Origin: Citrobacter sp. MGH106
Lineage (GTDB): Bacteria; Pseudomonadota; Gammaproteobacteria; Enterobacterales; Enterobacteriaceae
Assembly (NCBI RefSeq): GCF_001037495.1
Contig: NZ_KQ089823.1
Span: forward strand, 434,001 to 498,000
Reading direction: 5' to 3'
Length of the DNA: 64,000 nt
Of the stretch, positions 7,725 through 24,477 are shown one piece after another. The translations under genes and the position numbers were made by a program. Position 1 is the stretch's first letter. Each line of letters begins with the position of its first letter. Under the pieces are notes generated by a model. That model saw nothing but the letters and a program-made list of their open reading frames with translations. It did not search any database and was not told the origin of the DNA.

Positions 7725-7828
7725 AGAACAAGGCGGCAACTGCGCGAGTCCCCGGGAGCGTAGCCTACTACGTGACTGGGGTGAGCAAAGGCAGCCAACG
7801 CGGTTATCGCTTGAAAGCTGAAGGGCAT
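7725..7828 (+). repeat. ERIC (intergenic repeat unit) between pstB and phoU
   Basis: The stretch from CAAGGCGGCAACTG through the centre ACGTGACTGGGGTGAGCA to GCAGCCAACGC and GCTTGAAAGCTGAAGG matches the ERIC consensus, including the core used for ERIC primers. It fills almost the whole gap between pstB and phoU and would be transcribed as a long hairpin in the pst mRNA. Confidence 0.85.
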
Positions 7829-7829
7829 A

Positions 7830-10507
<2,678 letters not shown>

Positions 10508-10547
10508 TTACTCTTTCCATTAAACACGTTTTACGAAGTTGCCCAAA

Positions 10548-10630
10548 CCGGATGGCGCTACGCTTATCCGGTCTATACATTGGGCCTACAGTCTGAACCG
10601 TAGGGCGGATAAGCGTAGCGCCATCCGCCA
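10548..10630. repeat. BIME: two REP units between pstS and pstC
   Basis: CCGGATGGCGCTACGCTTAT and, inverted, GGCGGATAAGCGTAGCGCCA are two REP palindromic units in opposite orientation, forming a bacterial interspersed mosaic element. The location just after pstS fits 3'-end protection of pstS mRNA. Confidence 0.85.
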
Positions 10631-10649
10631 ATTCGTCAAAGATATTCTG

Positions 10650-11927
<1,278 letters not shown>

Positions 11928-11973
11928 TCACATAAAAAAGGCGGGATAGTTGATTAAAAACAGAACAACGCAT

Positions 11974-11999
11974 AAAAAAAGCCCCGCCAAAAGCGGGGC
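11974..11999 (-). terminator. Intrinsic terminator of the glmUS operon
   Basis: On the minus strand GCCCCGC-TTTTG-GCGGGGC forms a 7-bp GC stem followed by seven uridines, 18 bases after the glmS stop. Confidence 0.92.
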
Positions 12000-12017
12000 A
12001 TTTTCACTATAACCGAC

Positions 12018-13847
12018 TTACTCTACAGTAACCGATTTAGCCAGGTTACGCGGCTGATCCACATCGGTGCCTTTAATCAGCGCCACGTGATAAGCCAGCA
12101 ACTGCAGCGGAACAGTGTAGAAGATCGGTGCAATGACCTCTTCCACATGCGGCATCTCAATGATGTGCATGTTTTCGCTGCTAGTGAACCCAGCATCCTG
12201 ATCGGCGAAGACGTATAACTGGCCGCCGCGGGCACGAACTTCTTCAATGTTGGATTTCAGTTTTTCCAACAGTTCGTTGTTCGGTGCAACCACGATAACC
12301 GGCATATCGGCATCAATCAGCGCCAGCGGGCCGTGTTTCAGTTCGCCAGCGGCATAAGCTTCAGCGTGAATATAAGAGATCTCTTTTAACTTCAGCGCGC
12401 CTTCCAGCGCAATCGGATACTGATCGCCACGGCCAAGGAACAGCGCATGATGTTTGTCAGAGAAATCTTCCGCCAGAGCTGCGATACGTTTGTCCTGAGA
12501 CAGCATCTGTTCAATGCGGCTCGGCAATGCCTGCAGACCGTGAACGATCTCCTGTTCGATTGACGCATCCAGGCCTTTCAGACGAGACAGTTTCGCCACC
12601 AGCATCAACAGAACTGTCAACTGAGTGGTAAATGCTTTCGTCGAAGCCACGCCTATTTCAGTCCCGGCATTGGTCATTATCGCCAGGTCTGATTCACGCA
12701 CCAGAGAAGATCCCGGTACGTTACAGATAGCCAGCGATCCCAGATAGCCCAGATCTTTAGACAAGCGCAGACCCGCCAGGGTATCCGCCGTTTCACCAGA
12801 CTGGGAAAGAGTGATCATCAGGCTGTTACGACGCACAGCTGATTTGCGATAGCGGAACTCGGAAGCGATTTCCACATCACAGGAAATACCTGCCAGCGAC
12901 TCGAACCAGTAGCGTGATACCATACCTGAGTTGTACGAGGTACCACAGGCGATAATCTGGATATGCTCCACCTGAGACAGCAGCTCGTTGGCATTCGGAC
13001 CCAGCTCGCTTAAATCCACTTCACCATGGCTGATACGCCCGGTAAGGGTGTTTTTAATCGCGTTCGGCTGTTCGTAAATCTCTTTCTGCATGTAGTGGCG
13101 GTAAATACCTTTTTCGCCAGCATCATATTGCAGACTGGATTCGATATCCTGACGTGTCACTTCTTCGCCAGATTTATCGAAAATAGAGACCGAACGGCGG
13201 GTCACTTCCGCAATATCGCCTTCTTCAAGGAAGATAAAGCGACGGGTAACCGGCAGCAGCGCCAGCTGATCGGAAGCGATAAAGTTCTCACCCATCCCCA
13301 AGCCAATAACCAGCGGGCTACCAGAACGTGCCGCCAGCAGGACTTCCGGGTTACGGGTATCCATGATCACCGTGCCGTATGCACCGCGCAGTTGCGGGAT
13401 AGTCCGCAGCACAGCTTCACGTAGGGTTCCGCCCTGTTCCAGCTCCCAATGCACCAGGTGAGCAATCACTTCGGTGTCGGTTTCAGAAACAAAGGTGTAA
13501 CCACGCGCTTTCAGCATTTCGCGTAGTGGTTCATGGTTTTCGATGATGCCGTTATGCACCACCACAATATGTTCAGAAACATGCGGATGCGCGTTCGCTT
13601 CTGAAGGTTCACCATGGGTCGCCCAACGGGTATGAGCAATACCAGTGCCGCCATGCAACGGATGCTCTTCCGCAGCAGCGGTAAGCATCTGTACTTTACC
13701 CAGACGACGCAGACGGGTCATGTTGCCTTCAGCATCGACAACTGCCAGACCGGCAGAGTCATAGCCACGATATTCCAGACGACGTAAACCTTCGAGAAGG
13801 ATTTCAGCTACATCACGCTGCGCGATAGCGCCAACAATTCCACACAT
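12018..13847 (-). CDS. glmS: Glucosamine-6-phosphate synthase (glutamine-hydrolysing)
   Basis: A 609-residue cytosolic enzyme that turns fructose-6-phosphate and glutamine into glucosamine-6-phosphate, the first committed step to UDP-GlcNAc for peptidoglycan and LPS. The N-terminal class II amidotransferase domain starts MCGIVGA with catalytic Cys2 after Met removal. Two SIS sugar-isomerase domains follow from about residue 290 ([30 protein letters not shown]), and the C-terminus ends AKSVTVE. It is cotranscribed with glmU. In enterobacteria glmS translation is controlled by the GlmY/GlmZ sRNAs through its 5' region. Confidence 0.98.
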   Translation of the reverse strand: MCGIVGAIAQRDVAEILLEGLRRLEYRGYDSAGLAVVDAEGNMTRLRRLGKVQMLTAAAEEHPLHGGTGIAHTRWATHGEPSEANAHPHVSEHIVVVHNGIIENHEPLREMLKARGYTFVSETDTEVIAHLVHWELEQGGTLREAVLRTIPQLRGAYGTVIMDTRNPEVLLAARSGSPLVIGLGMGENFIASDQLALLPVTRRFIFLEEGDIAEVTRRSVSIFDKSGEEVTRQDIESSLQYDAGEKGIYRHYMQKEIYEQPNAIKNTLTGRISHGEVDLSELGPNANELLSQVEHIQIIACGTSYNSGMVSRYWFESLAGISCDVEIASEFRYRKSAVRRNSLMITLSQSGETADTLAGLRLSKDLGYLGSLAICNVPGSSLVRESDLAIMTNAGTEIGVASTKAFTTQLTVLLMLVAKLSRLKGLDASIEQEIVHGLQALPSRIEQMLSQDKRIAALAEDFSDKHHALFLGRGDQYPIALEGALKLKEISYIHAEAYAAGELKHGPLALIDADMPVIVVAPNNELLEKLKSNIEEVRARGGQLYVFADQDAGFTSSENMHIIEMPHVEEVIAPIFYTVPLQLLAYHVALIKGTDVDQPRNLAKSVTVE

Positions 13848-14169
13848 ATTTTATGATTCCGAATTTAGGCATTATGCCTGTCGTTGTCGGTCAACCTGTT
13901 TACCCTTCGTCTTTCACGCCGTTGCTGCGTTGGCTGCACTTGTTCACTCCGGTCACTTACCTCAGTAAGCTCCCGAAGATTCCCAGGTTTGCCGCCTTGC
14001 TAAGGCGCGAAATACTTTGGGCAATGCCCGTATTCCGGGCTCCCCGAGCCTTGTAGAGAGTGGGGTTATTTTTATAGTTACTGCTATTGGGAGGGAGATA
14101 TATATTTACCTCCTCATCCCTCTGTCTGCCTGATGATGGCTACGCCTTATCAGGCCTACAAAACTAAAA
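13848..14169. promoter_or_regulatory. glmU-glmS intergenic leader, enlarged by repeats
   Basis: This 322-base gap carries a REP-like palindrome at 14129-14160 (GCCTGATGATGGCTACGCCT then TATCAGGCCTAC) and an ERIC element at 13901-14003. In relatives this mRNA segment holds the RNase E cut near the glmU stop and the GlmZ-paired glmS leader. The bases nearest glmS (13848-13900) should contain the latter; I cannot prove the pairing without GlmZ. Confidence 0.6.
13901..14003 (-). repeat. ERIC element between glmU and glmS
   Basis: Read on the minus strand it runs CAAGGCGGCAAACCTGGGAA, GGGAGCTTACTGAGGTAAGT, GTGCAGCCAACGC and GGCGTGAAAGACGAAGG, a clear ERIC unit lying in the same orientation as the operon, so it is transcribed as a long hairpin. 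Confidence 0.83.
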
Positions 14170-15540
14170 TTATTTTTTCTTCACCGGACGTTTCCAGTCC
14201 TGCTTATGGACCTGCGGCACGCGGCTTAAAACCAGTTCATTATCGGCGATATTTCGCGTAACGGTAGTTCCGGCTGCGATAGTCGCGCCCTTACCCACGG
14301 TAACAGGAGCCACCAGCTGAGTGTCTGAACCAACAAAAACATCGTCGCCAATAATGGTTTTAAACTTATTGGCACCATCGTAGTTACAGGTGATCGTACC
14401 CGCACCGATATTCACATTATCGCCAATTTCCGCATCGCCCAGATAAGTCAAATGACCGGCTTTAGAGCCTTTACCCAGACGCGCTTTTTTCATTTCGACG
14501 AAGTTCCCTACGTGCGCGCCTTCCTGCAGTTCGGCTCCCGGGCGCAGACGTGCGAAAGGTCCGATAGTGCAAGCAACGTCCAGGCGTGCATCTTCAACCA
14601 CACTGTACGGACTAAGCTCACAGTCATCACCAATCACGCTGTTTTTGATTATGCACCCTGCGCCTATCTTCACGCGGTTCCCGAGCGTTACGTTACCTTC
14701 AATGATAACGTTAGTATCAATTTCAACATCGCGCCCGTGAATAAGCGTACCGCGCAGATCAAAACGAGCCGGATCGCGCAGCATAACCCCCGCCAACAGC
14801 AGTTTTTCAGCCTGTTCAGACTGGTACACACGCTCCAGACGGGATAGTTGTAAGCGGTTATTCACGCCTTCCACTTCACTGAGTCTGTCCGGATGAACGG
14901 CAGTGATCTCACGACCTTCCTGCCAGGCAAGCGCTATGATATCGGTGATGTAGTATTCACCCTGCGCATTGTTGTTAGTCAATTTTGACAGCCAGCGCTT
15001 CATGTCCGCGCCGTTGGCAATCAGAATACCGGTGTTGATTTCCTGGATCTGACGCTGCTCGTCGGTAGCATCTTTATGCTCTACGATACCGGTGACTTTA
15101 CCGTCATCACGCGTAATGCGCCCATAACCGGTTGGGTCGTCCAGTTTTACCGTTAATAGGCCGATGCCACCCTGCGGTTTTGCATCACGCAAGCGTTGTA
15201 ACGTAGTAGTGGAGATTAGCGGGACATCGCCATAGAGCATTAAAATGTCTTCGTCATCACCAAAGAATGGCGCTGCCTGCTGCATCGCATGGCCGGTTCC
15301 CAGCTGCTCTGCCTGCAGAACCCAGTTAAGGTTGCCTTCTTTCAGTGTCTGCTTAAGCAAATCACCACCGTGTCCATAGACCAGGTGTACATGAGTTGCC
15401 CCTAATTCATTAGCAGCATCAATGACATGCTGGACCATCGCCTTTCCCGCGAGAGTGTGCAGCACTTTAGGGAGATCGGAATACATGCGTGTACCTTTGC
15501 CAGCGGCAAGGATCACGACGCTCATAGCACTATTCAACAT
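14170..15540 (-). CDS. glmU: Bifunctional GlmU: GlcNAc-1-P uridyltransferase / GlcN-1-P acetyltransferase
   Basis: A 456-residue bifunctional cytosolic enzyme making UDP-GlcNAc. The N-terminal pyrophosphorylase domain has the nucleotide motif [15 protein letters not shown] near residue 11. The C-terminal half, from about residue 250, is a left-handed beta-helix of hexapeptide repeats (for example [12 protein letters not shown] and [11 protein letters not shown]) carrying the acetyltransferase. It lies upstream of glmS and downstream of the atp operon, the usual enterobacterial order, and its product pathway follows directly from GlmS. Confidence 0.97.
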   Translation of the reverse strand: MLNSAMSVVILAAGKGTRMYSDLPKVLHTLAGKAMVQHVIDAANELGATHVHLVYGHGGDLLKQTLKEGNLNWVLQAEQLGTGHAMQQAAPFFGDDEDILMLYGDVPLISTTTLQRLRDAKPQGGIGLLTVKLDDPTGYGRITRDDGKVTGIVEHKDATDEQRQIQEINTGILIANGADMKRWLSKLTNNNAQGEYYITDIIALAWQEGREITAVHPDRLSEVEGVNNRLQLSRLERVYQSEQAEKLLLAGVMLRDPARFDLRGTLIHGRDVEIDTNVIIEGNVTLGNRVKIGAGCIIKNSVIGDDCELSPYSVVEDARLDVACTIGPFARLRPGAELQEGAHVGNFVEMKKARLGKGSKAGHLTYLGDAEIGDNVNIGAGTITCNYDGANKFKTIIGDDVFVGSDTQLVAPVTVGKGATIAAGTTVTRNIADNELVLSRVPQVHKQDWKRPVKKK

Positions 15541-15902
15541 ACACGTCCTGACTTAAATTTGAGAACGAATTTATACCGTTTCACATTGAAATTACTACAT
15601 TTTTTTCATCGTGAAATGGGCCGAAGATAAAACGTTCAATAGGAGAAAATACCTACCTGTTAATCAACTATTTTCATCTATATCGGCGTCTTTTGTCTCC
15701 CCGAAACCAGGAGTCTGTACCTATTAAAGCCTTAGGTTAATGTTTTTGCTATTTTTTTGCCTAATGAATAAAGAATTTAGTACATAGCACGCGATTTTAT
15801 CGCTCAAATTCAGCCGGCAGCAGCAAAATACCTGCGAGTCATGATTTCAGACTATGCAGACAAAAATAGATAAGACAACTTGCTGTATTTAAGGGGAAAA
15901 GT

Positions 15903-15992
15903 ATGAGAACAGGGAGTGAGACGACTGACGGCGCTTACTTACAAACCACATTAAGCACAGCGCCACATTGCAGGCAGGGTATTACAGATTGA
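15903..15992 (+). CDS. Possible 29-codon small ORF
   Basis: ATG at 15903 follows AAGGGG with five-base spacing, a strong ribosome binding site, and reads MRTGSETTDGAYLQ to a TGA at 15990. The product is hydrophilic and matches nothing I recognise. It overlaps the end of the minus-strand small ORF by 11 bases. No promoter is evident, so chance is a real possibility. Confidence 0.2.
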   Translation: MRTGSETTDGAYLQTTLSTAPHCRQGITD

Positions 15993-16053
15993 ACATGCCG
16001 AAAGAAACGTTCATGTTGCTGAAAAGGGCGATGATTTTGTTGATCAATTTCAT
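15982..16053 (-). CDS. Candidate small protein, 23 residues, behind CRP sites
   Basis: On the minus strand ATG at 16053 is preceded by AGGAT at an eight-base distance and reads MKLINKIIALFSNMN then VSFGMFNL before TAA. The product is amphipathic or weakly hydrophobic with two lysines near the N-terminus, like several known enterobacterial small membrane-associated proteins such as AzuC, although I do not recognise this one. A possible -10 (CATAAT, 16081-16086) and two CRP sites lie just upstream. The transcript could also act as a small RNA. Confidence 0.5.
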   Translation of the reverse strand: MKLINKIIALFSNMNVSFGMFNL

Positions 16054-16084
16054 GTTGGTATCCTGTTTTTATCTGAGTTAATTA

Positions 16085-16100
16085 TGTGACACTCATCACA
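16085..16100 (-). promoter_or_regulatory. CRP site (perfect TGTGA-N6-TCACA)
   Basis: TGTGACACTCATCACA is a perfect match to the CRP half-sites, centred 40 bases upstream of the small-ORF ATG. It overlaps the spacer of the candidate -10 CATAAT, a position that would repress that promoter; if transcription starts elsewhere it could activate. Confidence 0.7.
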
Positions 16101-16141
16101 AAAACAAGTCTACGCTTCATTTTTTAATCGATCAATATTTA

Positions 16142-16157
16142 CGTGATACAGATCACA
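16142..16157 (-). promoter_or_regulatory. CRP site (one mismatch)
   Basis: CGTGATACAGATCACA matches nine of ten half-site bases of the CRP consensus. Its centre is 57 bases from that of the first site and roughly 75 bases upstream of a start predicted from CATAAT, near a class I activating position. Confidence 0.65.
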
Positions 16158-16205
16158 TAAATATTAAAATAGCTTTTCAGCTTATATAACTTAAACCACA
16201 GGCAT

Positions 16206-16234
16206 AAAAAAACCAGCCTGAAATCAGACTGGTT
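16206..16234 (-). terminator. Terminator of the atp operon
   Basis: On the minus strand AACCAG-T-CTGA pairs with TCAG-G-CTGGTT, followed by seven uridines, 20 bases after the atpC stop. Confidence 0.88.
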
Positions 16235-16254
16235 TTTGTGTTTTCAAGCCGGTG

Positions 16255-16674
16255 TTACATCGCTTTTTTGGTCAACTCGATAACGCGCAATTTCGCGATC
16301 GCTTTGGCCAGTTCCGCAGATGCCTGAGCGTAATCCACGTCACCGTGAGAGCTCTTAATGTGCTCTTCAGCCTTACGTTTCGCTTCCAGGGCTCTCGCTT
16401 CATCGAGATCCTGCCCGCGAATCGCGGTATCAGCCAGTACGGTCACGTTGCCAGGCTGCACTTCAAGAATGCCGCCGGACAGGTAGATAAACTCTTCATG
16501 ACCGAACTGTTTAACGATGCGGATCATACCAGGCTTAATGGCGGTGAGCAGCGGGGCATGCCCTGGGAAAATACCCAGTTCACCTTCACTACCCGTTACC
16601 TGGATTTTTTCGACCAGACCAGAGAACATTTGTTGCTCTGCGCTGACGACGTCCAGGTGGTAAGTCATTGCCAT
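16255..16674 (-). CDS. atpC: ATP synthase F1 epsilon subunit
   Basis: A 139-residue subunit of the F1 central stalk with an N-terminal beta-sandwich ([19 protein letters not shown]) and a C-terminal helical hairpin that can inhibit ATP hydrolysis. It binds gamma and the c-ring. Last gene of the atp operon; a terminator follows directly. Confidence 0.98.
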   Translation of the reverse strand: MAMTYHLDVVSAEQQMFSGLVEKIQVTGSEGELGIFPGHAPLLTAIKPGMIRIVKQFGHEEFIYLSGGILEVQPGNVTVLADTAIRGQDLDEARALEAKRKAEEHIKSSHGDVDYAQASAELAKAIAKLRVIELTKKAM

Positions 16675-16694
16675 ATCACCCTCCGATTAAGGCG

Positions 16695-18967
<2,273 letters not shown>

Positions 18968-19017
18968 GAGCTTCTCCTCAATGCCTTGCGGTCCGTCCTA
19001 GGACAGACCGCCAGACG

Positions 19018-20559
19018 TTACCAGGACTGGGTTGCTTTGAAGGAATCGAGGATAGCTTTCAGCTTGCCTTCGATTTCATCGTTATAGCCACCGGACTGGT
19101 TAATCTCTTGCATCAGCGGAGCGTGGTCACGGTCGACGTAAGCCAGCAGAGCAGCTTCGAAACTACCGATTTTCGCCAGTTCCACATCTTCGAGGTAACC
19201 GCGTTCAGCCGCAAACAGCACCACACCCTGCTGTGCTACAGACATTGGGGCATACTGTTTCTGCTTCAGCAGTTCAGTTACTTTCTGACCGTGGCTCAGC
19301 TGCTTACGCGTAGCTTCATCCAGGTCGGAAGCGAACTGAGAAAACGCTGCCAGTTCACGATACTGTGCCAGTGCGGTACGAATACCACCAGACAGTTTCT
19401 TAATGATCTTGGTCTGCGCTGCGCCACCTACACGAGATACGGAGATACCCGGGTTAACTGCCGGACGAATACCGGAGTTAAACAGGTTGGTTTCCAGGAA
19501 GATCTGACCATCGGTAATGGAAATTACGTTGGTCGGAACGAACGCAGAAACGTCACCCGCCTGGGTTTCGATAATCGGCAGAGCGGTCAGGGAGCCGGTT
19601 TTACCTTTAACTTCACCATTGGTGAACTTCTCAACGTATTCCGCGTTAACGCGGGATGCGCGTTCCAGCAGACGGGAGTGGAGGTAAAATACGTCGCCCG
19701 GGAATGCTTCACGTCCTGGCGGACGACGGAGCAGCAGGGAAACCTGACGGTAAGCAACGGCCTGTTTGGACAGGTCATCATAAACGATCAGTGCATCTTC
19801 GCCGCGGTCACGGAAGTATTCGCCCATTGCGCAACCGGCATATGGCGCCAGATATTGCAGTGCAGCGGATTCAGACGCGGTTGCCACAACAACGATGGTG
19901 TTGGACAGTGCGCCGTGTTCTTCCAGTTTACGAACCACGTTAGAAATAGTGGACGCTTTCTGGCCAATAGCCACGTACACACATTTGATGCCGGAATCGC
20001 GCTGGTTGATGATCGCATCGATTGCCATCGCGGTTTTACCGGTCTGACGGTCACCGATGATCAATTCACGCTGACCACGACCGATTGGGATCATAGCATC
20101 AACGGATTTATAACCGGTCTGTACCGGCTGATCGACGGACTGACGTTCGATTACGCCCGGAGCGATAACTTCGATTGGCGAGAAGCCATCGTTATCAACC
20201 GGACCTTTACCGTCGATTGGGGAACCCAGAGTGTTCACCACACGACCCAGCAGGCCACGGCCAACCGGAACTTCCAGAATACGACCCGTACACTTAACCT
20301 TCATGCCTTCGGCGAGGTCAGCGTATGGACCCATCACAACTGCACCTACGGAGTCGCGCTCCAGGTTCAGTGCGATTGCGTAACGGTTACCCGGCAGGGA
20401 AATCATCTCACCCTGCATACAGTCGGCAAGGCCGTGGATGCGGATAACACCGTCACTTACAGAAACAATAGTACCTTCGTTGTGAGCTTCGCTCACAACA
20501 CTGAACTGAGCAATGCGCTGCTTGATCAGTTCGCTGATTTCGGTGGAATTCAGTTGCAT
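19018..20559 (-). CDS. atpA: ATP synthase F1 alpha subunit
   Basis: A 513-residue non-catalytic nucleotide-binding subunit. P-loop GDRQTGKT is near residue 169, and the conserved arginine finger lies in the later VSRVGGAAQ segment. It alternates with beta in the F1 head. The long open frame on the opposite strand reflects codon bias. Confidence 0.99.
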   Translation of the reverse strand: MQLNSTEISELIKQRIAQFSVVSEAHNEGTIVSVSDGVIRIHGLADCMQGEMISLPGNRYAIALNLERDSVGAVVMGPYADLAEGMKVKCTGRILEVPVGRGLLGRVVNTLGSPIDGKGPVDNDGFSPIEVIAPGVIERQSVDQPVQTGYKSVDAMIPIGRGQRELIIGDRQTGKTAMAIDAIINQRDSGIKCVYVAIGQKASTISNVVRKLEEHGALSNTIVVVATASESAALQYLAPYAGCAMGEYFRDRGEDALIVYDDLSKQAVAYRQVSLLLRRPPGREAFPGDVFYLHSRLLERASRVNAEYVEKFTNGEVKGKTGSLTALPIIETQAGDVSAFVPTNVISITDGQIFLETNLFNSGIRPAVNPGISVSRVGGAAQTKIIKKLSGGIRTALAQYRELAAFSQFASDLDEATRKQLSHGQKVTELLKQKQYAPMSVAQQGVVLFAAERGYLEDVELAKIGSFEAALLAYVDRDHAPLMQEINQSGGYNDEIEGKLKAILDSFKATQSW

Positions 20560-20571
20560 GCTCCAGTCCCC

Positions 20572-21105
20572 TTAAGACTGCAAGACGTCTGCAAGGCGTT
20601 CAAGACGGCCGCGTACGCTGCCATCAATGACCATATCACCCGCACGGATGATTACGCCTGCCATTACAGACTTATCGATTTTGCAATTCAGCTTAACTTT
20701 GCGTGACAGACGTTTTTCCATCGCTGCACTAATCTTCGTAAGCTGTTCATCACTCAGTGCATTGGCAGAAGTAACTTCTACCTCAGAGATCGCCTCACTG
20801 GCTGCACGCAGGTGAATAAACTGCTCAAGAACATCCGGGAGCGCATTCAGACGGTTATTTTCAGCCATCACCTTAATCAGGTTTTGGCCGTTTTCGTCCA
20901 GCTGCTCACCGCAGACTGCGATAAACGACTCAGCGAGCGTTTCCGGCGCCAGCGCGCCAGAGAGAAGCTCTGCCATTTGTTCGTTTTTCGTCACCTCAGC
21001 GGCAAACATCAGCATATCTTGCCAACGGTCAACGCTTTGGTGCTCAACGGCAAAGTCAAAAGCTGCTTTGGCGTAGGGGCGAGCTACCGTAATAAATTCA
21101 GACAT
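20572..21105 (-). CDS. atpH: ATP synthase F1 delta subunit
   Basis: A 177-residue subunit that sits on top of F1 and ties the alpha subunits to the b2 peripheral stalk. N-terminal helical domain begins [19 protein letters not shown]. It is 12 bases from atpA and 14 bases from atpF, consistent with one polycistronic message. Confidence 0.98.
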   Translation of the reverse strand: MSEFITVARPYAKAAFDFAVEHQSVDRWQDMLMFAAEVTKNEQMAELLSGALAPETLAESFIAVCGEQLDENGQNLIKVMAENNRLNALPDVLEQFIHLRAASEAISEVEVTSANALSDEQLTKISAAMEKRLSRKVKLNCKIDKSVMAGVIIRAGDMVIDGSVRGRLERLADVLQS

Positions 21106-21119
21106 CAGCCCCTCCCTCC

Positions 21120-21590
21120 TTACAGTTCAGCGACAAGTTTGTCCACGATGTCGCTGTTAGCAGCTTCATCCACGGAACGTTCGATGATCTTCTCGGCGCC
21201 AGCAACAGCCAGGATAGCAACTTGCTTACGCAGCTCTTCGCGAGCACGTTTACGCTCGGCTTCAATTTCCGCCTGCGCTTGTGCCACGATTTTAGTACGT
21301 TCCTGCTCTGCTTCAGTTTTGGCTTCGTCCAGGATCTGAGCGCGACGTTTGTTCGCCTGCTCGATGATTACCTGAGCTTCCGCTTTAGCCTTTTTCAGCT
21401 GGTCGGTCGCGCTGGCCTTTGCAAGGTCAAGATCCTTATGTGCTCGTTCCGCAGAAGCAAGACCGTCAGCAATTTCTTTTTGACGTTTTTCGATGGCAGC
21501 CATTAACGGCGGCCATACGTACTTCATGCAGAACAGAACGAACAGGACAAACGCGATGGCCTGGCCGAGGATTGTTGCGTTAAGATTCAC
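21120..21590 (-). CDS. atpF: ATP synthase F0 b subunit
   Basis: A 156-residue subunit with one N-terminal membrane helix ([20 protein letters not shown]) and a long charged coiled coil rich in Ala, Lys and Glu that forms the dimeric stator. It holds F1 still against rotation of the c-ring through delta. Confidence 0.98.
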   Translation of the reverse strand: MNLNATILGQAIAFVLFVLFCMKYVWPPLMAAIEKRQKEIADGLASAERAHKDLDLAKASATDQLKKAKAEAQVIIEQANKRRAQILDEAKTEAEQERTKIVAQAQAEIEAERKRAREELRKQVAILAVAGAEKIIERSVDEAANSDIVDKLVAEL

Positions 21591-21638
21591 AGCACAATGC
21601 CTCTATCTAGTTAACGTTCTGATATTGCTTTTAATTCA

Positions 21639-21907
<269 letters not shown>

Positions 21908-21935
21908 TCAGTTAAAACGTAGTAGTGTTGGTAAA

Positions 21936-23139
<1,204 letters not shown>

Positions 23140-23754
23140 CACGTTTTTACTCCTGCTCCCTTCGAGGTATGCCGCGTGTCGTATAAAACGTTCTTTATGG
23201 CTTAGAGTCAAGCATCAAAAAGCGGTCAAATTATACGGTGCGCCTTCGTGATTTCAAACAATAAGTAGCTAAAAAGTGAATAAATGTTTAAATATTTTTC
23301 TCTGGGCCTCATTTATTACTTTTCGGCAAACTGTGAACGATCATGCAAAACTGCAAATACCGCGTAAACACTGGCGATAAAGCGTGCACCAGATCACATA
23401 TCGAACATATTCACCTTCGCATAATTTATTTACGTGGCAAATGATGCCTTTTCATCTTTTTGATATTTAAGCGTAAAAATCGTCACTGTTTTAGAAATAG
23501 CGCCTAACAACAAAAAAACCACTCATTGACATTTATAATAAAAAATTAACACAAAACGGTAATTCTTACGTTCTATTTTTAGCAGACTGATATTTTCACA
23601 GTTGACTTGTTTCGCATTTAACAAAAAACGGTACGTTATAGTTATGATGCAAAACAGTAAGGCACAGGTGAAATGTAACAACATTTAACCCCACTACACC
23701 CTCCAATTTTTAACACCTGAAGCACCGCTTTTTTTCTATTTTTTTTGACAAATA
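23140..23754. promoter_or_regulatory. atpI-rsmG intergenic region with the atp promoter
   Basis: 615 bases, AT-rich. On the minus strand TTTGAA (23253-23258), a 17-base spacer and TATAAT (23230-23235) make a near-consensus sigma-70 promoter about 90 bases before atpI. The remainder up to rsmG holds runs of A and T and no gene I can support; weaker upstream promoters are likely there. Confidence 0.75.
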
Positions 23755-24378
23755 TTAAATTTTGTTTGGCTTAATAACCACCAGATGGCGTTCACCGTCC
23801 AGCTGTGGAACCCGTAATTTTTCAACAGACTCGACGCTAAATTCAGCAGGTAGAGAGGCTATCTCATCTTCAGGCAACTGTCCCTTTAACGCGTAAAAAC
23901 GCCCGTTTTGACCGGGTAAATGATGACACCAACTCACCATGTCGTTAAGCGACGCAAAAGCACGGCTTATCACCCCATCAAATGGAGGTTCAGAAGGAAA
24001 CTCTTCAACCCGGCTCTGTACAGGGGTGATGTTAGTAAGCGCAAGCTCATGTTGCACCTGGCGCAGGAAGCGAACACGTTTCCCCAGGCTATCCAGCAGC
24101 GTAAAATGGGCGTCAGGACGAACTATGGAGAGCGGAATGCCCGGCAGACCAGGGCCAGTACCAACGTCAATAAAGCGCTCCCCCTGCAAATGAGGTGCGA
24201 CTACGATGCTGTCCAGAATATGGCGCACCAGCATTTCATTGGGATCCCGCACCGATGTCAGATTGTACGCTTTGTTCCATTTGTGCAGCATATCGACATA
24301 CGCAATCAACTGATTTTTCTGGTGATCGGTAAGCGAAATACCAGCATCAGCCAGCAGACGAGAGAGTTTGTTGAGCAC
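23755..24378 (-). CDS. rsmG: 16S rRNA (guanine-N7) methyltransferase RsmG
   Basis: A 207-residue SAM-dependent methyltransferase that modifies G527 of 16S rRNA; loss gives low-level streptomycin resistance. The SAM-binding motif is [19 protein letters not shown] at 24378 ([13 protein letters not shown]) is chosen because it gives the family's length and start, with AGGTAA in front; an ATG 28 codons upstream is in frame but lies in the repeat-bearing gap after mnmG. Transcribed with mnmG. Confidence 0.95.
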   Translation of the reverse strand: MLNKLSRLLADAGISLTDHQKNQLIAYVDMLHKWNKAYNLTSVRDPNEMLVRHILDSIVVAPHLQGERFIDVGTGPGLPGIPLSIVRPDAHFTLLDSLGKRVRFLRQVQHELALTNITPVQSRVEEFPSEPPFDGVISRAFASLNDMVSWCHHLPGQNGRFYALKGQLPEDEIASLPAEFSVESVEKLRVPQLDGERHLVVIKPNKI

Positions 24379-24442
24379 GGCAGTTACCTGTCTATAAAAT
24401 TTGCCCGGTGGTGTTTTGCTTACCAGGCTAACGAATCTGTAG

Positions 24443-24467
24443 GGCGGGTAAACAAAACGCACCCGCC
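24443..24467. repeat. Inverted repeat between mnmG and rsmG
   Basis: GGCGGGT and ACCCGCC, separated by 11 bases (AAACAAAACGC), form a REP/RSA-like hairpin starting 11 bases after the mnmG stop. It may moderate readthrough into rsmG. Confidence 0.55.
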
Positions 24468-24477
24468 AAAATTGGTT

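Larger units (their letters stand above)
15541..16254. other. Long atpC-glmU intergenic region with small ORFs and CRP sites
   Basis: 714 bases separate glmU from atpC. From right to left it holds the atp terminator, two strong CRP sites, a small ORF with a good ribosome binding site on the minus strand, an overlapping weaker small ORF on the plus strand, and AT-rich sequence where the glmU promoter should lie. The inserted-looking middle part is described separately. Confidence 0.6.

Noticed and set aside
19108-20706. 532-codon open frame on the plus strand opposite atpA/atpH
   Set aside because: It is antisense to two unmistakable ATP synthase genes; strong codon bias of such genes leaves the opposite strand free of stops. 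The translation looks like no protein family.
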